This document shows, piece by piece, positions 26,047 to 33,602 of a stretch of DNA of 40,436 nucleotides. A model generated the notes under the pieces. The model saw only the letters and a list, made by a program, of their open reading frames with translations, was not told the origin of the DNA and did no database searches. The first letter of the stretch is position 1; every line of letters starts with the position of its first letter. Position numbers and translations under genes: made by a program. Source of the stretch: an uncultured Paracoccaceae bacterium (GTDB taxonomy: Bacteria; Pseudomonadota; Alphaproteobacteria; Rhodobacterales; Rhodobacteraceae); contig CAKZXZ010000040.1 in NCBI GenBank assembly GCA_937883775.1, forward strand, positions 1 through 40,436. Direction: 5' to 3'.

Positions 26047-27336
26047 ATGAAAAAGAGACTTGCTTCAATGGCTGTGGCCGCTGTGATGGCGGCAAGCCCT
26101 GTTCTGGCGGATTTGGTATTTCCGTCGCTGAGCTATCGCACAGGCCCATATGCGGCGGGCGGTATCCCGTTTGCGGATGGCTATGCGGATTACTTTACGC
26201 TGCTGAATGAGCGTGACGGTGGCATCGGTGGTGTGATGACCCGCGTGCTGGAATGCGAGACGGGGTATAACACCGAGAAGGGTGTGGAATGCTATGAGGC
26301 GACCAAGGGCGAAGGCTCGTTGGTGTATCAGCCGCTGTCGACCGGAATTACGTATCAGCTGATCCCGAAGGTCGAGGCTGACGGCATCCCGCTTCACACG
26401 ATGGGTTACGGGCGCACGTCTGCTGCGAACGGCAAGGTGTTCAACAACGTCTTTAACTACCCCGCGAATTACTGGGATGGCGCGTCGATTGCGATCAAGC
26501 ACCTGCTGGAGGAAAACGGCGGTGATCTGAGCGGCAAGAAAATCTCGCTCGTCTATCACAACTCGGCCTATGGCAAGGAGCCGATCCGCACGCTGGAAGA
26601 GCTGTCAGGCAAGCACGGCTATGAGCTGACGACGATTGCCGTCGACCACCCCGGTCAGGAGCAGAAATCGCAGTGGCTGCAAATCCGCCGCGAGCGTCCC
26701 GATTACGTGATTATGTGGGGCTGGGGCGTCATGAACCAGGTCGCAATTCAGGAAGCCGCCAACATCCGCTTCCCGATGGAGAATTTCATCGGCGTCTGGT
26801 GGTCTGGTTCGGAAAATGACGTGCTGCCTGCGGGTGACGGAGCCAATGGGTACAAGTCGCTTGCGATGCACAATGTCGGTTCGGATTTCCCGATTTACGA
26901 TGATCTGAAGACCTATGTGCTGGACACGGGCAAGGCTGCCGGTGCGGGCGATCAGGTGGGCACCGTGCTTTACAATCGTGGGTTCTATGCGGCGATGCTG
27001 GCCGCGGAAGCTGTGAAAAAAGCGCAGGAAATTCATGGCGAGGCGGATATCACGCCTGCGATGATGCGCGATGGCATGGCTGCGTTGGAGATCACCGAAG
27101 CGCTGATGGAAGAGCTTGGAATGCCGAACTTTGGCCCCGCCTTTGCAGTGTCGTGTGAGAACCATGGCGGGTCTGGCCAAGGCAAGATCCAGCAGTGGGA
27201 TGCCACGGCGAAGGAGTGGAATATCATTTCCGATTGGATCGACAGCGACAAGGACGTGATCCAGCCGCTTATCATGGCGGATTCAGAGGCGTTTGCCGCT
27301 GAGAACAACATCACGCCTGCTTGCGCAGACAGCTAA
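26047..27336 (+). CDS. Periplasmic substrate-binding protein of the LIV-type importer
   Basis: 429-residue secreted type I periplasmic binding protein. The signal peptide MKKRLASMAVAAVMAASPVLA ends at residue 21. The mature protein has features of the aromatic/organic-acid branch of the LivK/Periplas_BP_6 family: YRTGPYAAGGIPFADGYADYF, an NYPANYWDGASIA segment and WGWGVMNQVAIQEA. Two Cys (ECETGYNTEKGVECYE) may form a disulfide. A strong GGGAGGAG ribosome binding site and the preceding hairpins suggest higher expression than the membrane subunits. The ligand is unknown; the flanking CoA ligases suggest a carboxylic acid. Confidence 0.9.
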   Translation: MKKRLASMAVAAVMAASPVLADLVFPSLSYRTGPYAAGGIPFADGYADYFTLLNERDGGIGGVMTRVLECETGYNTEKGVECYEATKGEGSLVYQPLSTGITYQLIPKVEADGIPLHTMGYGRTSAANGKVFNNVFNYPANYWDGASIAIKHLLEENGGDLSGKKISLVYHNSAYGKEPIRTLEELSGKHGYELTTIAVDHPGQEQKSQWLQIRRERPDYVIMWGWGVMNQVAIQEAANIRFPMENFIGVWWSGSENDVLPAGDGANGYKSLAMHNVGSDFPIYDDLKTYVLDTGKAAGAGDQVGTVLYNRGFYAAMLAAEAVKKAQEIHGEADITPAMMRDGMAALEITEALMEELGMPNFGPAFAVSCENHGGSGQGKIQQWDATAKEWNIISDWIDSDKDVIQPLIMADSEAFAAENNITPACADS

Positions 27337-27342
27337 GATGAT

Positions 27343-27374
27343 TGCCCCGGCCTGCTTGTGGGCGGGCCGGGGCA
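27343..27374 (+). terminator. Strong intercistronic hairpin after the binding-protein gene
   Basis: TGCCCCGGCC (27343–27352) pairs perfectly with GGCCGGGGCA (27365–27374) around a 12-base loop, followed by TTTGGATATTTT. The T tract is interrupted, so it may be a partial terminator or a stabilising 3' hairpin that lowers expression of the two downstream genes relative to the binding protein. Confidence 0.55.
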
Positions 27375-27403
27375 TTTGGATATTTTCGCAAAGGTGAAAG
27401 CCC

Positions 27404-28228
27404 ATGCTGGACGCTGGACAGACCGAAGAGACGCTTCTTGAGGTCAACAATATCGAGGTGATTTATAATCACGTCATCCTCGTATTGAAGGGCGTGAGTC
27501 TGAGTGTGCCCAAAGGCGGGATCACCGCGTTGCTGGGCGGCAACGGGGCAGGCAAGACGACGACGCTGAAGGCCATTTCGAACCTGCTGCATTCCGAGCG
27601 CGGTGAGGTCACCAAAGGCTCGATCGAGTATCGGGGCGCGCCGGTGCAGGACAGCTCTCCTTCGGAGTTGGTCAAGCGCGGTGTTATTCAGGTCATGGAA
27701 GGGCGGCATTGTTTTGAACATCTGACGGTTGAGGAAAACCTGCTGACCGGCGCTTATACGCGGCGCGACGGGCGCGGGGCGGTCGATGCGGATCTGGAAC
27801 TGGTTTACAACTATTTCCCCCGGTTGAAAGAGCGGCGGAAATCCCAGGCGGGTTACACCTCGGGCGGGGAGCAGCAGATGTGCGCTATTGGGCGCGCCTT
27901 GATGAGTCGCCCTGAGACGATCCTGCTGGATGAGCCGTCGATGGGGTTGGCGCCGCAGCTGGTCGAAGAGATTTTCGGGATCGTGAAGAGCCTGAATGAG
28001 AACGAAGGCGTGAGTTTCCTGCTGGCCGAGCAGAACACCAATGTGGCGCTGCGATTTGCGCATTATGGCTACATCCTGGAAAGCGGGCGGGTTGTGATGG
28101 ACGGGCCCGCCGCTGAGTTGCGCGAGAACCCGGATGTGAAAGAGTTCTATCTGGGGATGAGCGATGAGGGGCGCAAATCGTTTCGCGATGTGCGGTCTTA
28201 TCGCCGGCGCAAGCGGTGGTTGTCGTGA
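27404..28228 (+). CDS. LivF-type ABC transporter ATP-binding protein
   Basis: 274-residue ATPase: Walker A GGNGAGKT (45–52), signature TSGGEQQM (from 152), Walker B ILLDEPSMGLAP (from 173), and the switch region LAEQNTNVALRFAHYGYILESGRV. LivF subunits have Gln in place of the switch His, as seen here. The C-terminal 30 residues are very basic (KSFRDVRSYRRRKRWLS), an extension absent from classical LivF. Its stop overlaps the next gene start by four bases (GTGA). It forms the ATPase heterodimer with the LivG-type protein. Confidence 0.92.
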   Translation: MLDAGQTEETLLEVNNIEVIYNHVILVLKGVSLSVPKGGITALLGGNGAGKTTTLKAISNLLHSERGEVTKGSIEYRGAPVQDSSPSELVKRGVIQVMEGRHCFEHLTVEENLLTGAYTRRDGRGAVDADLELVYNYFPRLKERRKSQAGYTSGGEQQMCAIGRALMSRPETILLDEPSMGLAPQLVEEIFGIVKSLNENEGVSFLLAEQNTNVALRFAHYGYILESGRVVMDGPAAELRENPDVKEFYLGMSDEGRKSFRDVRSYRRRKRWLS

Positions 28229-29373
28229 GCCATTACGACGCTCTTGAGACGCGGTCGGCAGAGGCGCGGGCGGCAGCACAGCTGGAGGCGTTGAACGGGT
28301 TGCTGGACGAGCCTTTGGGGGCGCTACGCGATCTTGCCTCTTTGCCGGTGTTCCGGAAGTCTGAGCTGAGCGAACGGCAGAAGGCCAAGCCGCCGTTTGG
28401 GGGGCTGGTTGTGCGCAACGCGAGCCATGTTTTCCAATCGCCTGGGCCGATTTATGAACCGGGGGGCAATAGCCGGGATTGGTGGCGCTTTGGCCGGTTC
28501 CTGCATGCGTTGGGCGTTGGAGCTGACGATGTGGTGCAGAACTGCTTTGGCTATCATCTGACGCCTGCGGGGACGATGTTCGAGAATGCCGCTCATGCGG
28601 TCGGGGCGATGGTATTGCCTGCGGGGACGGGGCAAACCGCGCTGCAGGTGGAGGCAGCTGCGGCTGTGGGTGCAACGGTTTATGCAGGCACGCCGGATTA
28701 TCTGAAGGTGATCCTTGAGAAGGCGGACGAAATGGGCGTTTCGCTTGGCATCACCAAGGCGGCGGTGTCCGGCGGCGCGCTGTTCCCGGCGCTGCGGGAC
28801 TATTACACGGGCCGTGGGATCACTTGTCGACAGTGCTATGCGACCGCGGATCTGGGCCATATCGCCTATGAGAGCGATGCGATGGAGGGCATGATCGTGG
28901 ATGAACACGTTATCGTCGAAATTGTGACGCCGGGAACCGGAGACCCTGTGCCAGACGGCGAAGTGGGCGAGGTTTTGGTCACAGCGCTGAACCCGGATTA
29001 TCCGCTGGTGCGATTTGCGACTGGCGATATGAGTGCGGTGATGGCGGGGCAAAGCCCTTGCGGGCGCACGAATATGCGGATCAAGGGTTGGATGGGGCGC
29101 GCCGATCAGACGACCAAGATCAAGGGCATGTTCGTGCGGCCCGAGCAGGTCGCAGCGTTGGTGAACGCCCATCCCGAGGTGACCCGCGCGCGGGTCATTG
29201 CCACGCGTGACGGCGATGCGGATGTGATGACCGTGCGCATTGAGAGCCCGGGTGGCGATTATGCGAAATCGGTTCAGGATGTGCTGAAGCTGAAAGGCAC
29301 GGTCGAGGTTGTTGCACCGGACAGCCTTCCAAAGGACGGCGTTCTGATCGAGGATCAGCGGAGTTATGACTAA
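28225..29373 (+). CDS. Phenylacetate-CoA ligase-like adenylate-forming protein
   Basis: 382-residue member of the PaaK-like branch of the ANL superfamily, starting at GTG 28225. It has FGYHLTPAGTMFENAAHAVGAMVLPAGTGQT, a CRQCYATADLGHIAYE block equivalent to the YGxTE region, FATGDMSAV, GRADQTTKIKGMFVRP and a C-terminal domain with HPEVTRARV. The usual Ser/Thr/Gly phosphate loop of ligases is replaced by SPGPIYEPGG near residue 70, and the protein is about 50 residues shorter than PaaK. Either ATP is bound differently or the protein has a non-ligase role. It is the last gene of the transporter operon. Confidence 0.8.
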   Translation: MSHYDALETRSAEARAAAQLEALNGLLDEPLGALRDLASLPVFRKSELSERQKAKPPFGGLVVRNASHVFQSPGPIYEPGGNSRDWWRFGRFLHALGVGADDVVQNCFGYHLTPAGTMFENAAHAVGAMVLPAGTGQTALQVEAAAAVGATVYAGTPDYLKVILEKADEMGVSLGITKAAVSGGALFPALRDYYTGRGITCRQCYATADLGHIAYESDAMEGMIVDEHVIVEIVTPGTGDPVPDGEVGEVLVTALNPDYPLVRFATGDMSAVMAGQSPCGRTNMRIKGWMGRADQTTKIKGMFVRPEQVAALVNAHPEVTRARVIATRDGDADVMTVRIESPGGDYAKSVQDVLKLKGTVEVVAPDSLPKDGVLIEDQRSYD

Positions 29374-29399
29374 GGGTTGATTTTCCGATCCCTCCATAT

Positions 29400-29421
29400 C
29401 ATATTCTAAAAAACGAATGTG
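29400..29421. promoter_or_regulatory. BigR/SqrR-type operator upstream of the sulfur operon
   Basis: CATATTC (29400–29406) and GAATGTG (29415–29421) form an imperfect inverted repeat (six of seven) with an eight-base A-rich spacer. It contains ATTC-N8-GAAT (29403–29418), the arrangement I recall for the persulfide-sensing ArsR-family repressors SqrR/BigR. It lies just ahead of the two-gene YedE pair and the persulfide-dioxygenase-like gene, the classical targets. The repressor gene is not in this window. Confidence 0.6.
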
Positions 29422-29434
29422 AATGGAAGCCTTA

Positions 29435-29866
29435 ATGGAAACCGAGTTTACCCCTTTGATATCGCTTGCGGGCGGTGCGCTGATTGGGCTGGCCGCTGTG
29501 CTTTTGATGGCGGTGCTGGGCCGGATCATGGGGGCAACAGGCGTGCTGACAGGGGCCATCGTTCCATATACGCGCAGCGATTGGAGTTGGCGCGCAGCGG
29601 TGCTGGCGGGCATGGTATCGGCCCCTGTACTGGCGGCGTTGCTGACCGGGTTTCGGCCTGAGATTACGGTGCCGGTGACCCCGCTGATGCTGGTGGTCGG
29701 CGGGTTGATCGTTGGCGTTGGTGTCACGTTCGGGGCGGGCTGTACGTCTGGTCATGGGGTCTGCGGAAATGCGCGGCTGTCGCCCCGGTCGCTGGTGGCG
29801 ACGGGTGTTTTCATGGTGGCCACGTTCGTGACCGTTTTCGTCGTTCGACATGTGGTGGGGGGCTAG
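29435..29866 (+). CDS. YeeE/YedE family membrane protein, first half (PmpA-like)
   Basis: 143-residue membrane protein with four hydrophobic helices and the YedE core GAGCTSGHGVCGNARLSPRS, whose Cys is implicated in thiosulfate or sulfane-sulfur transport in the larger YeeE proteins. ATG 29435 is preferred because GGAAG lies five bases upstream; ATG 29423 would add four residues and overlap the operator region. Its partner half follows three bases after the stop. Together they correspond to one full-length YeeE/YedE, as in the PmpA–PmpB pairs next to persulfide dioxygenases. Confidence 0.88.
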   Translation: METEFTPLISLAGGALIGLAAVLLMAVLGRIMGATGVLTGAIVPYTRSDWSWRAAVLAGMVSAPVLAALLTGFRPEITVPVTPLMLVVGGLIVGVGVTFGAGCTSGHGVCGNARLSPRSLVATGVFMVATFVTVFVVRHVVGG

Positions 29867-29869
29867 GCG

Positions 29870-30295
29870 ATGCGGTTGATCGCGGGCTATCTGATCGGCG
29901 TGATCTTCGGGATGGGCATTCTTATTTCGGGGATGGCAAATCCGGCGAAGGTGCTGAACTTCTTTGATATCTTCGGAGCCTGGGATCCGAGTTTGGCCTT
30001 CGTGATGGGGGGCGCTTTGGTCGTCACCTTTATCGGCTACCGTCTGGTTCTCAAACAACCCAGACCGCTGGCGGACAGCAAATTTCACCTGCCCAGCAAG
30101 AGCGATATCGACGCGCGGTTGATCGCAGGCTCGGCGACGTTTGGTGTTGGCTGGGGCATTGCGGGCTTCTGCCCGGGCGGCGCGCTTCCGGCTTTGGGAA
30201 CGGGTAATACCTCGGTTATGATTTTCGTTGCAGCACTTGTTGTGGGCATCTGGATCGCGACATGGGCGCAGCGACACGTTCTGGTCGCGGCATAA
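29870..30295 (+). CDS. YeeE/YedE family membrane protein, second half (PmpB-like)
   Basis: 141-residue membrane protein, with about four helices and the motif GIAGFCPGGALPALG containing the conserved Cys of this half. The N-terminal YLIGVIFGMGILISGMANPAKVLNFFD is diagnostic of the family. It begins three bases after the first half. A split YedE pair next to a beta-lactamase-fold dioxygenase is a known sulfide/sulfane-sulfur detoxification arrangement. Direction of transport is not established here. Confidence 0.88.
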   Translation: MRLIAGYLIGVIFGMGILISGMANPAKVLNFFDIFGAWDPSLAFVMGGALVVTFIGYRLVLKQPRPLADSKFHLPSKSDIDARLIAGSATFGVGWGIAGFCPGGALPALGTGNTSVMIFVAALVVGIWIATWAQRHVLVAA

Positions 30296-30307
30296 GGGAG
30301 AGACGCA

Positions 30308-31189
30308 ATGGATGATCCTATCAAGATGGACGTGACGCCCAAAGTGACGGGTTTCTTTGATGAGGCGACGCATACGATTTCCTATGTCGTGCAGGACCCT
30401 GCCTCGAACGCGTGTGCCGTTGTCGATAGCGTCATGGATATCGACTATTACGCCGGGCGCATCACTTATGACCACGCAGATCAGATGATCGCGTTCATTC
30501 GCGAGAACGCGTTGGAGCTGGAATGGATCATCGAAACGCATGTCCATGCCGATCATCTGTCGGGGGCGCCTTATATTCAGCAGCATCTGGGCGGCAAGAT
30601 CGGGATCGGAGAGAAGATCACGGTGGTGCAGGACGTCTTTGGCAAGGTCTTCAATGAAGGGACCGCGTTTCAGCGTGACGGATCGCAATTCGATGCGTTG
30701 TTTCGCGATGGCGACACGTATCGTGTTGGCGAGATGGAGGTGTTTGTGATGGCCACCCCCGGCCACACGCCTGCGTGTATGGTGCATGTGATGGGGAATG
30801 CCGCGTTTGTTGGGGACACGCTGTTCATGCCTGATGGTGGCTCGGCCCGGTGCGATTTTCCGGGCGGATCGGCAGAGGAGCTATACGACTCGATCCAGAA
30901 GATCCTGCAACTGCCTGACGCGATGCGGCTTTTCATGTGCCATGATTACGGCCCCAACGGACGCAATATCGCGTGGGAGACGACGGTGGGCGATGAGAAG
31001 GCGCACAACATTCACGTGGGCGGCGGCAAGACGAAAGAAGACTTTGTCAAATTCCGCACCGAACGGGATGCGCAGCTGAGCATGCCCAAGCTGATTATCC
31101 CGTCCTTGCAGGTGAATATGCGGGCCGGTGAGGTGCCGACCGATGAGGACGGCAACCCGGTGCTTAAAGTGCCGGTGAACGGCCTTTAG
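30308..31189 (+). CDS. Metallo-beta-lactamase-fold persulfide dioxygenase-like protein (Blh/ETHE1 type)
   Basis: 293-residue cytoplasmic enzyme. The metal motif is THVHADHLSG (H78, H80, D82, H83), with TPGHTPAC (H153), GDTLFMPD (D170) and CHDYG (H212), plus GGSARCDFPGG, as in the ETHE1/Blh group. That family oxidises glutathione persulfide to sulfite with a single iron. A GGGAGAG ribosome binding site precedes ATG 30308. It is the third gene after the YedE pair and presumably shares their operator. Its stop overlaps by four bases the stop of the convergent znuA. A glyoxalase II role is less likely given the context. Confidence 0.88.
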   Translation: MDDPIKMDVTPKVTGFFDEATHTISYVVQDPASNACAVVDSVMDIDYYAGRITYDHADQMIAFIRENALELEWIIETHVHADHLSGAPYIQQHLGGKIGIGEKITVVQDVFGKVFNEGTAFQRDGSQFDALFRDGDTYRVGEMEVFVMATPGHTPACMVHVMGNAAFVGDTLFMPDGGSARCDFPGGSAEELYDSIQKILQLPDAMRLFMCHDYGPNGRNIAWETTVGDEKAHNIHVGGGKTKEDFVKFRTERDAQLSMPKLIIPSLQVNMRAGEVPTDEDGNPVLKVPVNGL

Positions 31190-32319
31190 TTCACACAGCT
31201 TGCGATCGACGTTGCCATCGCCTTGAGAAGGTTGGGATAAAAACCCGGGCCTTGTTCAATTGTGGCGCCCAGCGGGTCGATTGAGACGGTTTTGGCGTCG
31301 GTCCCTTCCAGCACCGTATCGATCATCTGGGTGTTGAACTGGGGTTCGGACAAGGCGCAGGCCACGCCCCGCTCTTCGATCTCTTCGCGCAGCTCGACGA
31401 TACGGGCCGGGCTGGGATCTGCGGCGTCACCCTGACGGATCGCGCCCAGTGGGCTGAGGTCAAATTGCGCTTCGAAATACTGGTAGGCATCGTGAAAGAC
31501 GACGTAGCTGGCGCTTTGCGCAGAGCCGAGCATGTCAGTCACTTCGGCCTGTGCAGCCGTGATTTCAGCGCGTGCGGCTTGTGCATTTGCAGCGTAGGCC
31601 GCCGCATTGTCCGGGTCGATTTCAGACAGGGTTGCGGCAATTGTATCGGTCCAGATCAGCGCGTTCGCAGGGTCGAGCCATGCGTGCGGGTCAACACCAT
31701 CATGGGCGTGGTCATGCCCTTCATGGCCTGCATGTTCTTCATGATCGTGACCTGCGTGCTCTTCTTCTTTGGCATGGTCGTGACCTGCGTGCTCTTCTTC
31801 CTTGGCATGGTCGTGCCCGGCGTGATCTTCTTCCTTGGCGTGGTCATGCCCGTGGTCGTGACCGGCATGTTCATCCTTGGCCTCGTCGTGCTCGGCGTGA
31901 TCGTGGCCCTCATGGCCATGGTCGTCATGCGCTTCTTCGCCATGATCGTCATGCTCGCCGTGCTGCTCGAACGTGACCGTTTCGCGGAAATCGTGGAGCG
32001 TGAGCCCTTCGACCTCGAGCAGTTCCAGTTTGGCGGCATCTGTTCCAAGCGCGTCCAGCGGCCCTTCGAGCCATGGCGTGAGAGACTCGCCAATCCAGAT
32101 GACCAGATCCGCCTCATCCAGCGCTTGCGCCTCAGAGGGACGCAGCGAATGACCATGCGGTGACGCATTGGCGGGCACGATCAGATCAGGTGTGCCAACA
32201 CCCTCCATGACGCGTGCGGTCAGGGCGTGAACGGGCAAGATATCGGTGGCCACACGCGGGGCTTCTGCGTGGGCGGTGAGCGGGGCCAGAACAAGAATCA
32301 GCGGTGCAAGATTTTTCAT
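31186..32319 (-). CDS. znuA: Zinc ABC transporter substrate-binding protein ZnuA
   Basis: 377-residue periplasmic zinc-binding protein with signal peptide cleaved near AHA. Zinc ligands are in ASPHGHSLRPS (H55), DPHAWLDP (H212) and VFHDAYQYFE. Between them is an exceptionally long His/Asp/Glu loop (about residues 120–206, with 28 His) containing three tandem 11-residue units HDHAKEEEHAG/HDHAKEEDHAG at 158–190. The loop is thought to act as a zinc trap. The partner permease, ATPase and Zur genes, normally adjacent, are absent here. A perfect Zur-type palindrome lies 11 bases upstream of the start. It is convergent with the persulfide dioxygenase-like gene. Confidence 0.93.
   Translation of the reverse strand: MKNLAPLILVLAPLTAHAEAPRVATDILPVHALTARVMEGVGTPDLIVPANASPHGHSLRPSEAQALDEADLVIWIGESLTPWLEGPLDALGTDAAKLELLEVEGLTLHDFRETVTFEQHGEHDDHGEEAHDDHGHEGHDHAEHDEAKDEHAGHDHGHDHAKEEDHAGHDHAKEEEHAGHDHAKEEEHAGHDHEEHAGHEGHDHAHDGVDPHAWLDPANALIWTDTIAATLSEIDPDNAAAYAANAQAARAEITAAQAEVTDMLGSAQSASYVVFHDAYQYFEAQFDLSPLGAIRQGDAADPSPARIVELREEIEERGVACALSEPQFNTQMIDTVLEGTDAKTVSIDPLGATIEQGPGFYPNLLKAMATSIASCVN
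31750..31848 (-). repeat. Three 33-bp in-frame tandem repeats in znuA
   Basis: Three consecutive 33-base units encode residues 158–190 of ZnuA, each reading HDHAKEE(D/E)HAG, with degenerate half-units on either side. Such repeats can gain or lose whole units by slippage without breaking the frame, changing zinc-loop length. The opposite strand appears as a strongly hydrophobic frame only because His/Asp/Glu codons reverse to Val/Met/Leu/Phe codons. Confidence 0.85.
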
Positions 32320-32329
32320 GGGACGCGTT

Positions 32330-32346
32330 ATGTTATACTATAACAT
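32330..32346. promoter_or_regulatory. Zur box (perfect 17-bp palindrome)
   Basis: ATGTTATACTATAACAT has eight-base perfect arms around a central C. It matches the alphaproteobacterial Zur operator pattern (TGTTATA-N-TATAACA) from memory and lies 11 bases upstream of znuA, overlapping its probable -10 region. It is 100 bases from the divergent msrA start, so it could also affect that gene. Confidence 0.8.
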
Positions 32347-32445
32347 TCCCTGCAAGTCCGAATGCTCACGCCTGCGTGCAGCAGGTGGATTTTTGGACCT
32401 CAGCGCCCCACATTATATTCAACGCAAAACATGAAAGGAGTGCGC

Positions 32446-32955
32446 ATGGCACAGGAACGCGCTGTTTTGGCTGGAGGTTGTTTTTGGGGCATGCAGGATC
32501 TGATCCGCAAACTGCCGGGGGTCACCGCGACCCGCGTCGGCTATACGGGCGGGGACGTGCCGAACGCGACCTATCGTAACCACGGCACCCATGCTGAGGG
32601 GATCGAAATTCTGTTTGACCCAGAGGTGATTTCATATCGGCGTCTGCTTGAGTTCTTCTTCCAGATCCACGATCCGACGACGCTGAACCGTCAGGGCAAT
32701 GACCGGGGCATGTCGTACCGGTCGGCGATCTACTATGTCGACGAGGATCAGAAAGCAGAGGCGTTGAACACTATTGCCGATGTCGAGGCGTCGGGGCTTT
32801 GGCCCGGTAAGGTCGTGACCGAGGTGGAACCGGTTGGGCCCTTTTGGGACGCCGAGCCCGAGCATCAGGATTATCTGGAGCGCATCCCGCACGGCTATAC
32901 CTGTCACTTCATCCGCCCCGATTGGGTTCTGCCCCGGCGGGACGCTGCGGAATAG
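32446..32955 (+). CDS. msrA: Peptide methionine sulfoxide reductase MsrA (first copy)
   Basis: 169-residue MsrA reducing the S-epimer of methionine sulfoxide. The catalytic Cys is in [10 protein letters not shown] (C12), with RVGYTGG and [11 protein letters not shown] after it, and [12 protein letters not shown]. Start ATG 32446 follows AAAGGAG; the frame is open further upstream without similarity. The C-terminal [22 protein letters not shown] includes a Cys that could resolve the sulfenic acid. It is divergent from znuA, and its stop overlaps the start of a second MsrA gene by one base (TAGTG). Confidence 0.95.
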   Translation: MAQERAVLAGGCFWGMQDLIRKLPGVTATRVGYTGGDVPNATYRNHGTHAEGIEILFDPEVISYRRLLEFFFQIHDPTTLNRQGNDRGMSYRSAIYYVDEDQKAEALNTIADVEASGLWPGKVVTEVEPVGPFWDAEPEHQDYLERIPHGYTCHFIRPDWVLPRRDAAE

Positions 32956-33455
32956 TGCAGCGGAGCGGCCTTGGCGGCGGGTGTCATTGGTGCACCGAAG
33001 CGGTGTTTCAGGCGCTTGCTGGGGTCAGGTCAGTCGCGCAAGGGTTTATTGCGAGCGTTCCGCCTGATGATGGTTTCTCAGAAGCTGTCGATGTGATGTT
33101 CGACCCGGAGGCGCTTCCTTTGGAGGCGCTTTTGGAGGTTCATCTGCGGACCCATGCGAGCACCTCAAACCACAAGATGCGCGGGAAGTATCGCAGTGCG
33201 GTTTATGTGCATGACGCAGCGCAAGCCCGGGTGGTTGGCCGGGCTTTGATCCATCTGCAGCAGGCTTTTGACGCGCCGCTTGTCACGCGGGTTCTGCCGT
33301 TTGAGGCGTTCAAAGCGTCAGATGAGCGGTTCCAGAATTATGCGGCGCGCAACGGGGATGGGCCGTTTTGCGAGCGATACATTGACCCAAAGCTGGAGAT
33401 GTTGCGCAAGGAATATGGTGCCTTGCTGCGTAAGCCCAATAGGGAGAACGTGTAG
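32955..33455 (+). CDS. MsrA paralogue with a CHWC active site
   Basis: 166-residue MsrA-fold protein beginning at GTG 32955, one base into the stop codon of the first msrA. The active-site segment reads GGGCHWCTEAVFQ, so the catalytic C10 is followed by a second Cys three residues on, where canonical MsrA has GCFWG. The Glu of the substrate pocket (FSEAVDVMFDP) and the KYRSAVYVHD block are conserved, so it is probably active. The usual His of GHAE is Phe. It could be a distinct reductase with altered resolving chemistry or substrate preference. The in-frame region before 32955 is shadow sequence of the first gene. Confidence 0.82.
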   Translation: MQRSGLGGGCHWCTEAVFQALAGVRSVAQGFIASVPPDDGFSEAVDVMFDPEALPLEALLEVHLRTHASTSNHKMRGKYRSAVYVHDAAQARVVGRALIHLQQAFDAPLVTRVLPFEAFKASDERFQNYAARNGDGPFCERYIDPKLEMLRKEYGALLRKPNRENV

Positions 33456-33529
33456 AATATCCCGGAGGTTCCCAAAAAAAGTTGTTTATTTAAAACGGTT
33501 TAATCTATTTTAAACGAAAGTAATTTTTC

Positions 33530-33555
33530 GGAACCATATTTCACCTTCCACGGTT
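33530..33555 (+). promoter_or_regulatory. Possible EcfG (general stress) promoter of the PRC-barrel gene
   Basis: GGAAC (33530–33534) is followed after 16 bases by CGGTT (33551–33555). The EcfG consensus in alphaproteobacteria is GGAAC-N16/17-CGTT, so the -35 is exact and the -10 is close. The region just upstream (33475–33530) is strikingly A+T-rich with an inverted TTTAAAA/TTTTAAA pair. PRC-barrel genes are frequent EcfG targets. Confidence 0.45.
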
Positions 33556-33602
33556 GGCCCAACATATCGCTGCTTGCGCAGCTCAACTGGAGGACCATCA
33601 AG

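Noticed and set aside
29423-29434. Upstream ATG as start of the first YedE gene
   Set aside because: ATG 29435 has a better-placed GGAAG, and the upstream ATG lies immediately after the operator. Kept only as an alternative.
29870-30295. The two YedE halves as a frameshifted single gene
   Set aside because: Each half has its own start and stop, and split pairs next to persulfide dioxygenases are a normal arrangement.
31465-32163. 232-codon plus-strand frame looking like a multi-helix membrane protein
   Set aside because: The hydrophobic run is the reverse complement of the His/Asp/Glu repeats of znuA. ZnuA has a signal peptide, zinc ligands and a Zur box, so this frame is an artefact.
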